Origin: Bacteroidota bacterium
Lineage (GTDB): Bacteria; Bacteroidota; Bacteroidia; CAILMK01
Reading direction: 5' to 3'
Assembly (NCBI GenBank): GCA_013288555.1
Contig: JABDBQ010000001.1
Span: 94,010-134,561, forward strand
Length of the DNA: 40,552 nt
The position numbers were made by a program, and so were the translations under genes. Positions 22,022 through 30,275 of the stretch are shown here, in pieces. The notes below the pieces were generated by a model that did no database searches, was not told the origin of the DNA, and was given only the letters and a program-made list of their open reading frames with translations. Within the stretch, counting starts at the first letter, position 1, and every line of letters begins with the position of its first letter.

Positions 22022-24754
22022 ATGGCAGGTTATTCTTATCTCAACAACGCAGACCCCACGTATATTGAGTCATTATACCAGGAATATGTAAAAGATCCGG
22101 AAAATATAGAAGAGAGCTGGCGCAAGTTTTTCGAAGGTTTTGAACTCGCTTCAAAACTGAACGGAAAGGCGGCTGACTTTTTATCTCAGGGCTCGTCTCC
22201 GGCCAGTATCGATAAAGAAGCACTGGTTTGGAAACTTATATATGCTTATCGCGAGCGCGCCCATCTATTGTCTGATACAAACCCCATCCGTAAACGCAGA
22301 GACCGTCACCCGCACCTGGAATTGTCTGATTTTGGGCTTACGGAAGCTGATCTTCCTGTTAAATTCGGAGCATCAAAACTCGTTGGTATTCAGGACGGAA
22401 CTTTGCAGGATATTATCAACCATCTGCAGAATCTCTATTGCCGCAAAATCGGGGTTGAACTTATGCACATCACTAATAAAGTGCAGCGTGACTGGCTCCG
22501 CGAGCGTTATGAATCTACTGCAGATAAGATTAAATTTCCCCTCGATAAATCTAAACGGATTCTTTCCAAACTCAATGAAGCCGTCATTTTTGAGAGCTTT
22601 CTGAATACCAAATTCGTGGGACAGAAACGCTTTTCGCTCGAAGGCGGTGAAACAACCATTCCAGCATTGGATGCAATTATTAATAAGGCATCTGAAATGG
22701 GGGTGGAAGAAATCATTTTCGGGATGGCACATAGGGGACGACTGAATGTTTTGGCTAATATCATCGGCAAGACTTACGAATATATTTTCAGCGAATTTGA
22801 GGGCAACCAGCCCAGCGATACCATGAATTTTGGTGATGGGGATGTTAAGTACCATCTCGGTTACAGTTCAACTGTAGAAACCGAAAGCGGCGAGACTGTT
22901 TACCTGAAACTTACTGCCAATCCTTCCCACCTTGAAGCCGTAAATTCTGTCGTAGAAGGTTTTGCCCGGTGCAAAGCCGATCTTATCTATGGTGAAGATC
23001 ATAATAAAGTTATTCCCGTCCTTATTCATGGCGATGCCGCATTGGCAGGCCAGGGCGTTGTATATGAAGTGGCCCAGATGTCTGAATTGCCGGGTTATAC
23101 AACTGGTGGGACCATCCATTTTGTGATCAATAACCAGATTGGTTTTACCACCGATTGGGATGAAGCGCGTTCTTCGACTTATTCAACAGGGGTAGCGTTG
23201 GTAACGGAATCTCCTGTTTTCCACGTGAATGGTGATGATGCCGAAGCTGTTGTATATTGTGTTGAACTCGCATTGGAATATAGGATGAAGTTCAACAAAG
23301 ATGTTTACATTGATATGGTATGCTATCGCCGCTATGGACATAATGAAGGCGACGAACCCAAATATACCCAGCCGGTATTGTACAATATCATTTCCAAACA
23401 CCCCAACCCAAGAGAAATATACGTGCAATCACTTATCGCCCGCGGAGAAATTGAAGCAAAAATGGCGATGGACCAGGAAGCACAGTTCAAAAGCCTGCTG
23501 CAGGATCGCTTGAACATGGTGAAACAAAAACCAATTCCTTATACCCCGCAGGCGCCGGAAGTGGATTGGTTATCTTTCCGCAAAGCAGTACCAGATGATT
23601 TCCTGGAATCTCCTGATACCGCTGTGGATCTGAAAACCCTCAAGAAAATAACAGAAGTATTATCTACCATACCGTCTAATATACACCCGATCAAAAAGGC
23701 TGTGGATGAGCTTGCCCGTCGCAAAGCAAGTTTCGAAGCCAATGCCCTTCCCTGGGCAATGGGCGAATTGCTCGCCTATGGCAGTCTGCTCCTCGAAGGC
23801 AAAGACATTCGCATGAGCGGGCAGGACGTGATCCGTGGTACTTTTTCACACCGTCACGCTGAAATATGGGATGAAGAAACCGGTGAAACCTATTGCAATC
23901 TTAACCATATCGATGACGAACAGGCCAAATTCAGGATATACAACAGCCTGCTGTCAGAATATGCGGTATTGGGTTTTGAATATGGCTATTCTGTTACCCA
24001 CCCGAACGGCTTGTCTATCTGGGAAGCGCAGTTTGGTGATTTCAGCAATGGCGCACAGGTGATGATTGATCAGTTCATATCTTCCGGCGAAACCAAATGG
24101 GCCCGTATGACGGGTGTTGTATTGTTATTGCCGCATGGCTATGAAGGCCAGGGCGCAGAGCACAGCAGTGCCCGCCCGGAACGTTTTCTCGATATGGCGG
24201 CAGAACTCAACATGATCATTGCCAACTGCACTACGCCGGCCAATTTTTTCCACCTCATCCGCAGGCAGTTGAAATGGCCTTTCCGTAAGCCCCTGGTGGT
24301 TTTCACGCCGAAATCATTGCTACGGCATCCATTGGCTGTTTCGCCGCTGGAAGATTTTACAGATGGAAAATTCAAAGAAATCATAGACGACAAATATGTC
24401 ACCAAAGCCAAAGTAAAACGCATCCTTTTCTGCAGTGGTAAGGTCTATTATGATTTGTTTGCCAAACAGCAGGCAGATGCCCGTAAAGACATTGCGATTG
24501 TGCGTGTTGAACAGCTTTTCCCTATGCCTGATAAACAACTCGAAGCGATATCTAAAAAATATCCCAAAGCAGAACATGTCTGGGTTCAGGAAGAACCTAA
24601 GAATATGGGTGCATGGACTTACTGGCTCCGCAGGCCTGAGAATATGCAGTTCCGTTTGGTATCAAGAAAAGCAAGTGCATCACCTGCAGTAGGGTTCAGC
24701 AAAATGCACCAGGCCCAGCAGATGGAACTGGTAGAACAGGCTTTCGCGGATTAA
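22022..24754 (+). CDS. sucA: 2-oxoglutarate dehydrogenase E1 component
   Basis: 910 aa, standard length. This thiamine-diphosphate enzyme decarboxylates 2-oxoglutarate in the TCA cycle and passes the succinyl group to the E2 lipoyl enzyme. The N-terminal E2-binding helix is NADPTYIESLYQEYVKDP. IIFGMAHRGRLNVLANIIG, LIHGDAALAGQGVVYEVAQ and VINNQIGFTT are the ThDP-site segments; LLPHGYEGQGAEHSSARPE lies in the transketolase-like part. sucB usually follows directly in Bacteroidota, but here the next feature is a hairpin repeat and a convergent GNAT, so E2 is encoded elsewhere. Presence of OGDH suggests aerobic respiration. Confidence 0.98.
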   Translation: MAGYSYLNNADPTYIESLYQEYVKDPENIEESWRKFFEGFELASKLNGKAADFLSQGSSPASIDKEALVWKLIYAYRERAHLLSDTNPIRKRRDRHPHLELSDFGLTEADLPVKFGASKLVGIQDGTLQDIINHLQNLYCRKIGVELMHITNKVQRDWLRERYESTADKIKFPLDKSKRILSKLNEAVIFESFLNTKFVGQKRFSLEGGETTIPALDAIINKASEMGVEEIIFGMAHRGRLNVLANIIGKTYEYIFSEFEGNQPSDTMNFGDGDVKYHLGYSSTVETESGETVYLKLTANPSHLEAVNSVVEGFARCKADLIYGEDHNKVIPVLIHGDAALAGQGVVYEVAQMSELPGYTTGGTIHFVINNQIGFTTDWDEARSSTYSTGVALVTESPVFHVNGDDAEAVVYCVELALEYRMKFNKDVYIDMVCYRRYGHNEGDEPKYTQPVLYNIISKHPNPREIYVQSLIARGEIEAKMAMDQEAQFKSLLQDRLNMVKQKPIPYTPQAPEVDWLSFRKAVPDDFLESPDTAVDLKTLKKITEVLSTIPSNIHPIKKAVDELARRKASFEANALPWAMGELLAYGSLLLEGKDIRMSGQDVIRGTFSHRHAEIWDEETGETYCNLNHIDDEQAKFRIYNSLLSEYAVLGFEYGYSVTHPNGLSIWEAQFGDFSNGAQVMIDQFISSGETKWARMTGVVLLLPHGYEGQGAEHSSARPERFLDMAAELNMIIANCTTPANFFHLIRRQLKWPFRKPLVVFTPKSLLRHPLAVSPLEDFTDGKFKEIIDDKYVTKAKVKRILFCSGKVYYDLFAKQQADARKDIAIVRVEQLFPMPDKQLEAISKKYPKAEHVWVQEEPKNMGAWTYWLRRPENMQFRLVSRKASASPAVGFSKMHQAQQMELVEQAFAD

Positions 24755-24758
24755 GAAA

Positions 24759-24882
24759 TTTCACGCAAAGTTCGCAAAGTGTTTCGCAAAGAAACGCAAA
24801 GAAATACATTATAGAAGATATAATTTCAGAGAATAAACTTTGCGCTCTTTGCGCGTTTTCTCTTTGCGGGCTTTGCGTGAAA
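24759..24882. repeat. CGCAAAG / CTTTGCG inverted word array (possible two-way terminator)
   Basis: Left arm has four CGCAAAG words, right arm four CTTTGCG words. The outermost 12 bases are perfect complements (TTTCACGCAAAG / CTTTGCGTGAAA). It fills the gap between the convergent sucA and GNAT genes and could fold into a stem of about 45 bp. Confidence 0.8.
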
Positions 24883-24891
24883 GTTCCCAGC

Positions 24892-25185
24892 TTACTTCCT
24901 ATAATTCTCGTCCAACAGGTCTTCATATTCCGGGTGGCCTTCAATATATTTGCTCAGGGCGGGACAATACACAATGAGCTTGATTTCTTTAGTCCGCATG
25001 CCATCCAGCAGCTGTTTGTACATTTTACCCGCTATACCCATTCCCCTGTGACTTTCAGGTACATAAGTGTGCAGTATCACAAGGTCGTGTTTAAAATGCG
25101 AGTATTCAATAAAAGCAAAATCATCACCGAGATTCATCTCGAACCGATGCTTTGCAGGATTATCTAAGAGTGTGAGGTCTTCCAT
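24892..25185 (-). CDS. Small GNAT-like N-acetyltransferase (YidJ/Acetyltransf_CG type)
   Basis: 97 aa, the size of the minimal GNAT family with a short fold. ILHTYVPESHRGMGIAGKMYKQLLDG holds the acetyl-CoA pyrophosphate loop in the form RGMGIAGKM. IKLIVYCPALSKYIEGHPEYEDLL is the family's C-terminal signature with the conserved Cys. These proteins are predicted acyltransferases of unknown substrate. Stand-alone leftward gene, converging on sucA across the CGCAAAG hairpin. Confidence 0.92.
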   Translation of the reverse strand: MEDLTLLDNPAKHRFEMNLGDDFAFIEYSHFKHDLVILHTYVPESHRGMGIAGKMYKQLLDGMRTKEIKLIVYCPALSKYIEGHPEYEDLLDENYRK

Positions 25186-25302
25186 ATGGGGTTAAAATTA
25201 TTCTTATCAAACTACAATTATAATTCATTTAGCGCGATCCTGAAACAAGTCATAACCAAAATAAATCAACCTGTTTAATTTCAAGTAGTTATTCTGATAA
25301 CT

Positions 25303-25490
25303 TTGGGGGCATTTCTAAAATCCCGTAGGGATGAAATATCGGTAAAAAATAAGATTGATATATTTTTGAATGCCATAGGTATGAAATATCTCTATAAACA
25401 GGAGAAATATATCATCCCTAACTGGATTCCGGGAGCTCTCGCTTATTTATTCTACCAATATGTCATCCCGATGGGATTCTTACTTCATAG
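25303..25490. repeat. ATCCCGTAGGGATGAAATATC-type dispersed repeat
   Basis: AATCCCGTAGGGATGAAATA (25319-25338) is followed by a degenerate copy, AATGCCATAGGTATGAAATA (25369-25388), then CATCCCTAACTGGATTCCGG and GTCATCCCGATGGGATTC. The units carry short palindromes such as ATCCCGTAGGGAT. A 90-codon frame crossing this region is a by-product of the repeat, in my view, not a gene. Confidence 0.65.
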
Positions 25491-25857
25491 CCCCCGAAAC
25501 GCCATAACCAAAGCTATTGGCAGCGAAGCACCTGAAATAATAGGTACTGTCTTTATTTACATAGAGATGCGCTGAAAAATGTACACTATCTGTCTGAAAA
25601 AGTTTCTGGTTTTGGGTGATGTCGGGCAGCGGGTTGGTGCCATAACAAAATCCCTCATAGCCCAGCGCGCCTCCGTTATCAGTCACTACCGTACCCGTTA
25701 CTACCACGCTATCGTTGCCAAGCTTTACCACCGATGTCATCTGTACTACCGGCAGCACCTCGTTGAGGGTATGTTTCTGGCAGGCGCCAAAAACAAATAA
25801 TAGAACTACTATGATGCTGAATGACGCGATATACCTTTGCCGGATTTTCATTTTCAT
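25480..25857 (-). CDS. Hypothetical lipoprotein with an FN3-like domain
   Basis: 125 aa. Lipoprotein signal peptide ending in FVFGAC (Cys26), followed by QKHTLNEV. The rest is one beta-sandwich-like unit: SVVVTGTVVTDNGGALGYEGFCYGTNPLPD and TYYFRCFAANSFGYGVSG match a fibronectin-III-like pattern common in Bacteroidota surface lipoproteins (GxVxxxGGxxVxxxGxCY). It probably sits in the outer membrane. The ATG directly follows the stop of the upstream barrel gene (TAA-ATG), so the two are co-transcribed and probably work together; function unknown. Confidence 0.78.
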   Translation of the reverse strand: MKMKIRQRYIASFSIIVVLLFVFGACQKHTLNEVLPVVQMTSVVKLGNDSVVVTGTVVTDNGGALGYEGFCYGTNPLPDITQNQKLFQTDSVHFSAHLYVNKDSTYYFRCFAANSFGYGVSGAMK

Positions 25858-26505
25858 TTATTTTTGTTTTGCGGTTGGGCGACTAAGATAATAGCTGAGG
25901 CTGAGAAATGATTTAACAAAACTCTGGTTGTTGGCGCTGGATGAGCCTGCCAGCTCAAAGTTATAGCCAATCCCTGCGGCCACCAGCCAGTTCTGGTTTA
26001 TGACATAACCCAGCCCAATTTTAGGATACAGCCCAAGGGCCCAGTCAGTCTCGGATTTGTCGTCGTTTTGCAGGTTTTCTATATAGTCATGGTAGCTATA
26101 GCTGATGATAGAAACATTGAGGTCAATGCCGACATAAGGATTGAGCCTCCCCTCAAACGGATGGTATTCAATGCCGGCAGAGAGCGGAAAAACCACAAAG
26201 TTTTTAACAATATCGTAGCCGGGATACAATTTGCCGTTGGAAACCCTGTAGTTGGGGAAGCTGTCCTGCGTAGGACTCAGCTTGTAGTACCCGATAGAAA
26301 AATTGAAACGGGTACGGCTGGTATCTATGACCCCTGTGGTATAGGTGAGCGCAATGCCTGAGGCCGGATTGAAAATATACACGTTATCACCGGCAGGCGA
26401 GAGATAGGAATACTGAACGCCATATTGCGCCAGGGCAGGGGCGCTGCCCAGCCACAGGAAAAACACCAGGGCGGACAGGGATTTATAGATTCTGGTTTTG
26501 GTCAT
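25858..26505 (-). CDS. Outer-membrane beta-barrel protein
   Basis: 215 aa from the ATG at 26505 (MTKTRIYKSLSALVFFLWLG...), which begins a normal signal peptide ending APALAQ; an ATG at 26544 would add 13 residues and is less likely. The mature part alternates polar and hydrophobic residues in about eight strands (FNFSIGYYKL, VFPLSAGIEYHPF, LNPYVGIDLNVSI, YPKIGLGYVINQNWLVAAGIGYNFEL, SFLSLSYYL), as in small 8-stranded porin-like barrels. The role is unknown. Translationally coupled to the lipoprotein gene at 25480. Confidence 0.85.
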   Translation of the reverse strand: MTKTRIYKSLSALVFFLWLGSAPALAQYGVQYSYLSPAGDNVYIFNPASGIALTYTTGVIDTSRTRFNFSIGYYKLSPTQDSFPNYRVSNGKLYPGYDIVKNFVVFPLSAGIEYHPFEGRLNPYVGIDLNVSIISYSYHDYIENLQNDDKSETDWALGLYPKIGLGYVINQNWLVAAGIGYNFELAGSSSANNQSFVKSFLSLSYYLSRPTAKQK

Positions 26506-26594
26506 CGTCCTGCGAAGATAAAGGATATTTAAGTGATGGTGCATAATGGGTATAAAGGTGGCAGGATGGGAAAGGGTCAGTTTTATTGAAAGTC

Positions 26595-26659
26595 TTTTCC
26601 CCGGTGGCTCACAGACTGGAATTTGGGACGTTATGAAAGAGTGGTCTGTGGGCCACAGA
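26595..26659. repeat. CTCACAGAC / GGTCTGTGGGCC repeat, copy 1
   Basis: Shares CCCCGG, GGCTCACAGAC, GGAATTTGGGACGTTATGAA and GTGGTCTGTGGGCCACAGA with the copy at 26864-26937; the ends can pair with each other. Confidence 0.7.
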
Positions 26660-26711
26660 ATAGCTGTGGCGCATTTTCACAAAAATAACCTTGGTCTTTG
26701 CACAACAGGTG

Positions 26712-26865
26712 TTTTCTTCCCATGAGGGTCTCCTTCGGAACCTGACTGTATTCAAAACCGTATATATAGGGGACCCTGAGGTCTACTCAAAATGGCGGGA
26801 TAATGTATGTGGCTAATTTAACAGGTCGCTCCTCCGGAGCTAAAATCGTTTGTTATTGTATTTCT
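26712..26865 (+). repeat. Long direct repeat flanking the accessory cassette, left copy
   Basis: 154 bp beginning TTTTCTTCCCATGAGGGTCT and ending TTGTTATTGTATTTCT, including CGCTCCTCCGGAGCTAAAA. The right copy is at 29534-29706 in the same orientation; the two differ by a few substitutions and short insertions. Confidence 0.85.
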
Positions 26866-26937
26866 TTTTCCCCGGTCTGTGGCTCACAGACCGGAATTTG
26901 GGACGTTATGAACAAGTGGTCTGTGGGCCACAGACCA
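26864..26937. repeat. CTCACAGAC / GGTCTGTGGGCC repeat, copy 2
   Basis: More complete than copy 1: GGTCTGTGGCTCACAGACC is itself a palindrome, and GGTCTGTGGGCCACAGACC a second, near-identical one. Confidence 0.7.
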
Positions 26938-27031
26938 CGGAGGAGGGAGTTGAGAGGAGATTTTTCTTAAACTGCCGCAATCAACCCCTTAACATGCCGT
27001 TTTACACTTCACTCGATTCGTTTTTACCATT

Positions 27032-27039
27032 TAAATTTG
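27032..27039 (+). promoter_or_regulatory. -7 box TAAATTTG for the reductase gene
   Basis: Exact TAnnTTTG match, 45 bp upstream of the ATG at 27085. Confidence 0.4.
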
Positions 27040-27084
27040 TATTGTTAATTAAAATAAATCCCTGACAATTAAAAAATCAAAATC

Positions 27085-27636
27085 ATGCGTAAACTAAAAT
27101 TACAAATGCACATATCCCTTGATGGATTTGTTGCTACAACAAATAGTGAACCTACAAATTTCAAATGGGACGATGGCGTGAGAAGTTATTCAATCGACAA
27201 TCTTAAAAAGGCCGACTGTTTATTAATCGGGCGAACGACGGCCGAAGCTCTTATTCCGGCCTGGGCTGAAATTGATGCCAATCCAAAACATGCAGATTAC
27301 GAACTCGGAAAACGAATCACGGATATTCCAAAAGTTATTTTTTCAAACAACCTTAAGACCAATAAATGGGACAATGCGACAATTTTACATGGCAACTTTG
27401 CAAATGAAATAAAAGCTTTGAAAGAGAAAAAAGGCAAAGACATTATCGTGTATGGCGGGGTAACTTTTGCTTCATCACTTATCAATGAAGGATTGATTGA
27501 CGAATATCATCTGCTTTTAAATCCGGTTGCATTGGGTAATGGAATGAAAATCTTCAATGGACGAACAAATCTGGAATTGGAAAAGAGTATTCAATTTGCC
27601 TGTGGCATAATGCTTTTAGTTTATAAACCAGGCTGA
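27085..27636 (+). CDS. Dihydrofolate reductase family protein (RibD C-terminal type)
   Basis: 183 aa. The RibD_C/DHFR-like NADPH-dependent reductase fold: KLKLQMHISLDGFVA is the first strand and loop, CLLIGRTTAEALIPAWAE the cofactor region, DIIVYGGVTFASSLINEGLIDEYHLLLNPVALGNG the signature C-terminal half. These stand-alone proteins are common in Bacteroidota and other soil bacteria; true substrates are mostly unknown and it is probably not the folate enzyme FolA. First gene of the cassette between the two long direct repeats, 58 bp before the hydrolase. Confidence 0.92.
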   Translation: MRKLKLQMHISLDGFVATTNSEPTNFKWDDGVRSYSIDNLKKADCLLIGRTTAEALIPAWAEIDANPKHADYELGKRITDIPKVIFSNNLKTNKWDNATILHGNFANEIKALKEKKGKDIIVYGGVTFASSLINEGLIDEYHLLLNPVALGNGMKIFNGRTNLELEKSIQFACGIMLLVYKPG

Positions 27637-27694
27637 AATTAAAAATAGCGTAGGACATCGACTGGAATTTTAGATAAAAATTAAACAATTAATT

Positions 27695-28525
27695 ATGGAA
27701 AAAATGATAGAACCGGTAAGCAGTGGCTATGCGGCTGTAAACGGCATCAATATGTATCACGAGATCTATGGTGAGGGCGAGCCGCTTGTGTTGATCCATG
27801 GCGGGCTGACAACTATTGAACAGATGCAGGGATGGGTCCAGCCGCTGGCAAAGACGCAACGCGTGATCGTGGTAGAAATGCAGGGTCATGGTCGCACCGC
27901 TGATACAGACAGGCCGATGAACTTCCCTACAATGGGCGACGACATCGCGGCGTTGCTTGACCATCTCTATATTCCGAAAGCCGACCTGGTTGGCCATTCA
28001 TTCGGTGGTGCCAGCGCACTCCGAGCTGCAATCCAGCATCCCGATAAGGTAGGGAGACTCGTGGTGATCTCATCGCCTCCTGCCAGGAACAACTGGTATC
28101 CTGAAGCGCGGCAGGGCATGAGGCAGGTCAGCGCGGCATTTGCCGAAAACATGATGCATACACCTACCGGGAAATTATCAAAGCAATGGCCTGATCCGCA
28201 GCGCTTTCCGCAGTTCCTCGATAAATTCGGGAAGATGATGGGTGAAGACTATGACTGGACGAAGGATGTAGCGAACCTACCAATGCCGGTGCTCCTGGTA
28301 TTCTCAGACAACGATTCTATCCCTCAGAAGCACATCGCTGAGTTCTTCGCCTTGCTTGGTGGCGGCATAAAGGAACCCGGATGGCAGAACACGAAACTCT
28401 CCCGATCGCGATTGGCAATCGTACCAGGGTACAGTCATTACAATCTCTTATCCTCGCCGGAAGTCCCGCAAATCGTCTTTAAATTCCTTACTGACCCGCT
28501 CAGCAATCCACAAGGGCAGGCATAG
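27695..28525 (+). CDS. Alpha/beta hydrolase
   Basis: 276 aa. A hydrolase of the alpha/beta fold: oxyanion loop LVLIHGG (31-37), nucleophile elbow VGHSFGGASALRAA with Ser102, an acid in VLLVFSDNDSIPQKH, and the catalytic His in VPGYSHYNLL. Substrate unknown. The DNA is clearly richer in GC than its neighbours: I counted 33/60 and 37/60 G+C in the lines at 27781 and 27841, against 24/60 at 27121 in the adjacent reductase gene. It also uses codons ending in G or C much more. This suggests recent transfer from a higher-GC source. Confidence 0.9.
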   Translation: MEKMIEPVSSGYAAVNGINMYHEIYGEGEPLVLIHGGLTTIEQMQGWVQPLAKTQRVIVVEMQGHGRTADTDRPMNFPTMGDDIAALLDHLYIPKADLVGHSFGGASALRAAIQHPDKVGRLVVISSPPARNNWYPEARQGMRQVSAAFAENMMHTPTGKLSKQWPDPQRFPQFLDKFGKMMGEDYDWTKDVANLPMPVLLVFSDNDSIPQKHIAEFFALLGGGIKEPGWQNTKLSRSRLAIVPGYSHYNLLSSPEVPQIVFKFLTDPLSNPQGQA

Positions 28526-28572
28526 CAGCCGCTTCACAAGCCACGAAATAATACAGCTGCCCCAGCGAGGGT

Positions 28573-28620
28573 AAAGCTTTATTGATCGCAGTCTGAAGTC
28601 TGTTGTATTCTATCCGCACC
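28573..28620 (-). repeat. GTGCGGATAGAAT / CAGTCT..AGACTG dispersed repeat, copy 2
   Basis: The reverse complement matches 13928-13974 closely (GGTGCGGATAGAAT, then ACTTCAGACTG, then ATCAATAA). Lies in the gap between the hydrolase and oxidoreductase genes. Confidence 0.7.
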
Positions 28621-28683
28621 CTGTCTGCCCTTGTCTGCGATTTTTCTTAACTTATGAGTACCTTTGGCAGTGATCTATATCTC

Positions 28684-29349
28684 ATGAAAAAAGCTATTCT
28701 ATTTGGTGCAAGCGGTTTTATTGGCTCATATCTTCTTGAGGATTTATTACAGGCTCCCGAATATGAACAGGTGACCATCGTCGTTCGTAAGCCTTTGAAT
28801 ATCAATCACTCCAAACTGATAACGCTGATAGGTGACTATCATTCCTTACCTGGTTTGGAAGAGCAAATGGTGGCGGATGAAATTTTTATTGCGCTCGGAA
28901 CAACTAAAAAAAATACACCTGACAAGGCTGAATACTACCAGGTAGATCATGATTACCCTGTATTGGCTTCGAAGATCATGAAAGAACGAGGCGCGAAATC
29001 TGTTTTTATTGTCTCTGCGGTAGGCGCCAATGCCCATTCAAAAATCACTTATACAAGAACCAAAGGAGAAACGGAAAAGGATATTATAGCCCTGGATTTT
29101 GAACATACCCATATTTTTCGTCCTTCCATGCTTTTGGGAAACCGGAAAGAACACCGGCCTTTGGAAAAATTAATACAAAAAACCTGGACCGTTGTTGATC
29201 TGATTTTGGTGGGTAATTTGAAAAGATACAGGGGCATAGAAGGAAAGGATGTTGCAAAAGCTATGGTTTATGCTGCAAAAAACCAATCAGAAAAAGTAAA
29301 GATTTATGAGTGGGAAGAGATGAATGATCTGCTGATCAGCCAGATATAA
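28684..29349 (+). CDS. NAD(P)-binding Rossmann-fold oxidoreductase (HTATIP2-like)
   Basis: 221 aa from the ATG at 28684, which opens directly into the cofactor-binding motif KKAILFGASGFIGSYLLEDL; an ATG at 28654 would add 10 residues. GASGFIGS is the GxxGxxG dinucleotide motif, EIFIALGTTKKNTPDKAEYY is the family's second segment, and YTRTKGETEKD supplies the YxxxK pair. IFRPSMLLGNRKEHRPLEKL is typical of the HTATIP2/NAD(P)H-binding branch. Such proteins are atypical SDRs of unknown substrate. Last gene of the direct-repeat-bounded cassette. Confidence 0.9.
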   Translation: MKKAILFGASGFIGSYLLEDLLQAPEYEQVTIVVRKPLNINHSKLITLIGDYHSLPGLEEQMVADEIFIALGTTKKNTPDKAEYYQVDHDYPVLASKIMKERGAKSVFIVSAVGANAHSKITYTRTKGETEKDIIALDFEHTHIFRPSMLLGNRKEHRPLEKLIQKTWTVVDLILVGNLKRYRGIEGKDVAKAMVYAAKNQSEKVKIYEWEEMNDLLISQI

Positions 29350-29533
29350 GCGAACAAAATTTTCCGCCCTTGTTGGTGCTGCCACCAACAAGTCCATTCA
29401 TCAGCAAATTCTCATCATCAAAAATACCCTTTGACCTTACCAAGTCTCCGCTTCGCTTCAGACCAGGCGCAAGCTGGGTCATTAAACATAAACTCAGGGA
29501 TTAATAAAATTCTGTCAGCCTATTCCAATTTTC

Positions 29534-29706
29534 TTTTCTTCCCATGAGGGTCTCCTTCGGAACCTGACTGTATTCCAAACCGTATATATATACAGGGGAC
29601 CCTGAGGTCTGTTCGTAAGCAAACCTGTTTTGTGGCGGGATAATGCACGTGGCTAATTTAACAGGTCGCTCCTCCGGAGCTAAAAATCGTTTGTTATTGT
29701 ATTTCT
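29534..29706 (+). repeat. Long direct repeat flanking the accessory cassette, right copy
   Basis: 173 bp in the same orientation as 26712-26865, with a short insertion near TATATATACAG and a longer one before GGCGGGATAATG. Confidence 0.85.
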
Positions 29707-29870
29707 ACAAACAGTGGGCTCCTCTGGAGCCATTTTACTGAGTATTCGAAAAAAATGAAACAAAATCCAAAATATTTTCGCTCGTAATGCATTGAAATAA
29801 TTTAAGTTAAAAAATATTTTTCCGAATCACCCACCCATTTGGGGGTCTCGCTATATATGTATATAAAAAA

Positions 29871-30023
29871 CAGGGGTAAGGCATAAGGGGTAAGGCGTAA
29901 AGAAAAAGACGAAAACAATAAATCATGCTGTATCATATGAATCACATAGATCATAGTTTAGACAATTTACGCAGAATAAATCATGCGTAAGCCACTTACG
30001 CCTTATGCCTGACACCTTATGCC
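29871..30023. repeat. Inverted pair of GCCTTATG / CATAAGGGG word arrays
   Basis: 29871-29901 has GGGGTAAGGC and GCATAAGGGG words; 29995-30023 has CTTACGCCTTATGCC words in the opposite sense. A third array of the second sense lies at 31770-31800. Confidence 0.7.
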
Positions 30024-30275
30024 TAATATAACGTTCACTTTAAAACCTGTAAAACAATATGATAGAGATATTAAATTTCAAAAGAGCATACCAAATAGCA
30101 CAAATGTACACCCAAACATGACAGTTAATCCATTCATTACAAATAGATAAACCAATAATAACAATAGAAAAATGCAAAGATGGACAGTATAATGAACAGT
30201 AACAAGACAGAAGGAGAGAGGGTTGTGGGGATGGACAATTATTTGGGAGGACAGAGATTGATGTTATTCGACGCA

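Larger units (their letters stand above)
26506..27084. other. Gene-free 580 bp: nested repeats
   Basis: Holds two copies of a GGCTCACAGAC...GTGGGCCACAGA repeat (about 26595-26659 and 26864-26937) on either side of the long direct repeat at 26712-26865, then the promoter of the reductase gene. No gene is supported here. Confidence 0.6.

Noticed and set aside
25303-25575. 90-codon plus-strand frame as a gene
   Set aside because: Made of the ATCCCGTAGGGAT repeat and then runs antisense into the FN3-like lipoprotein gene.
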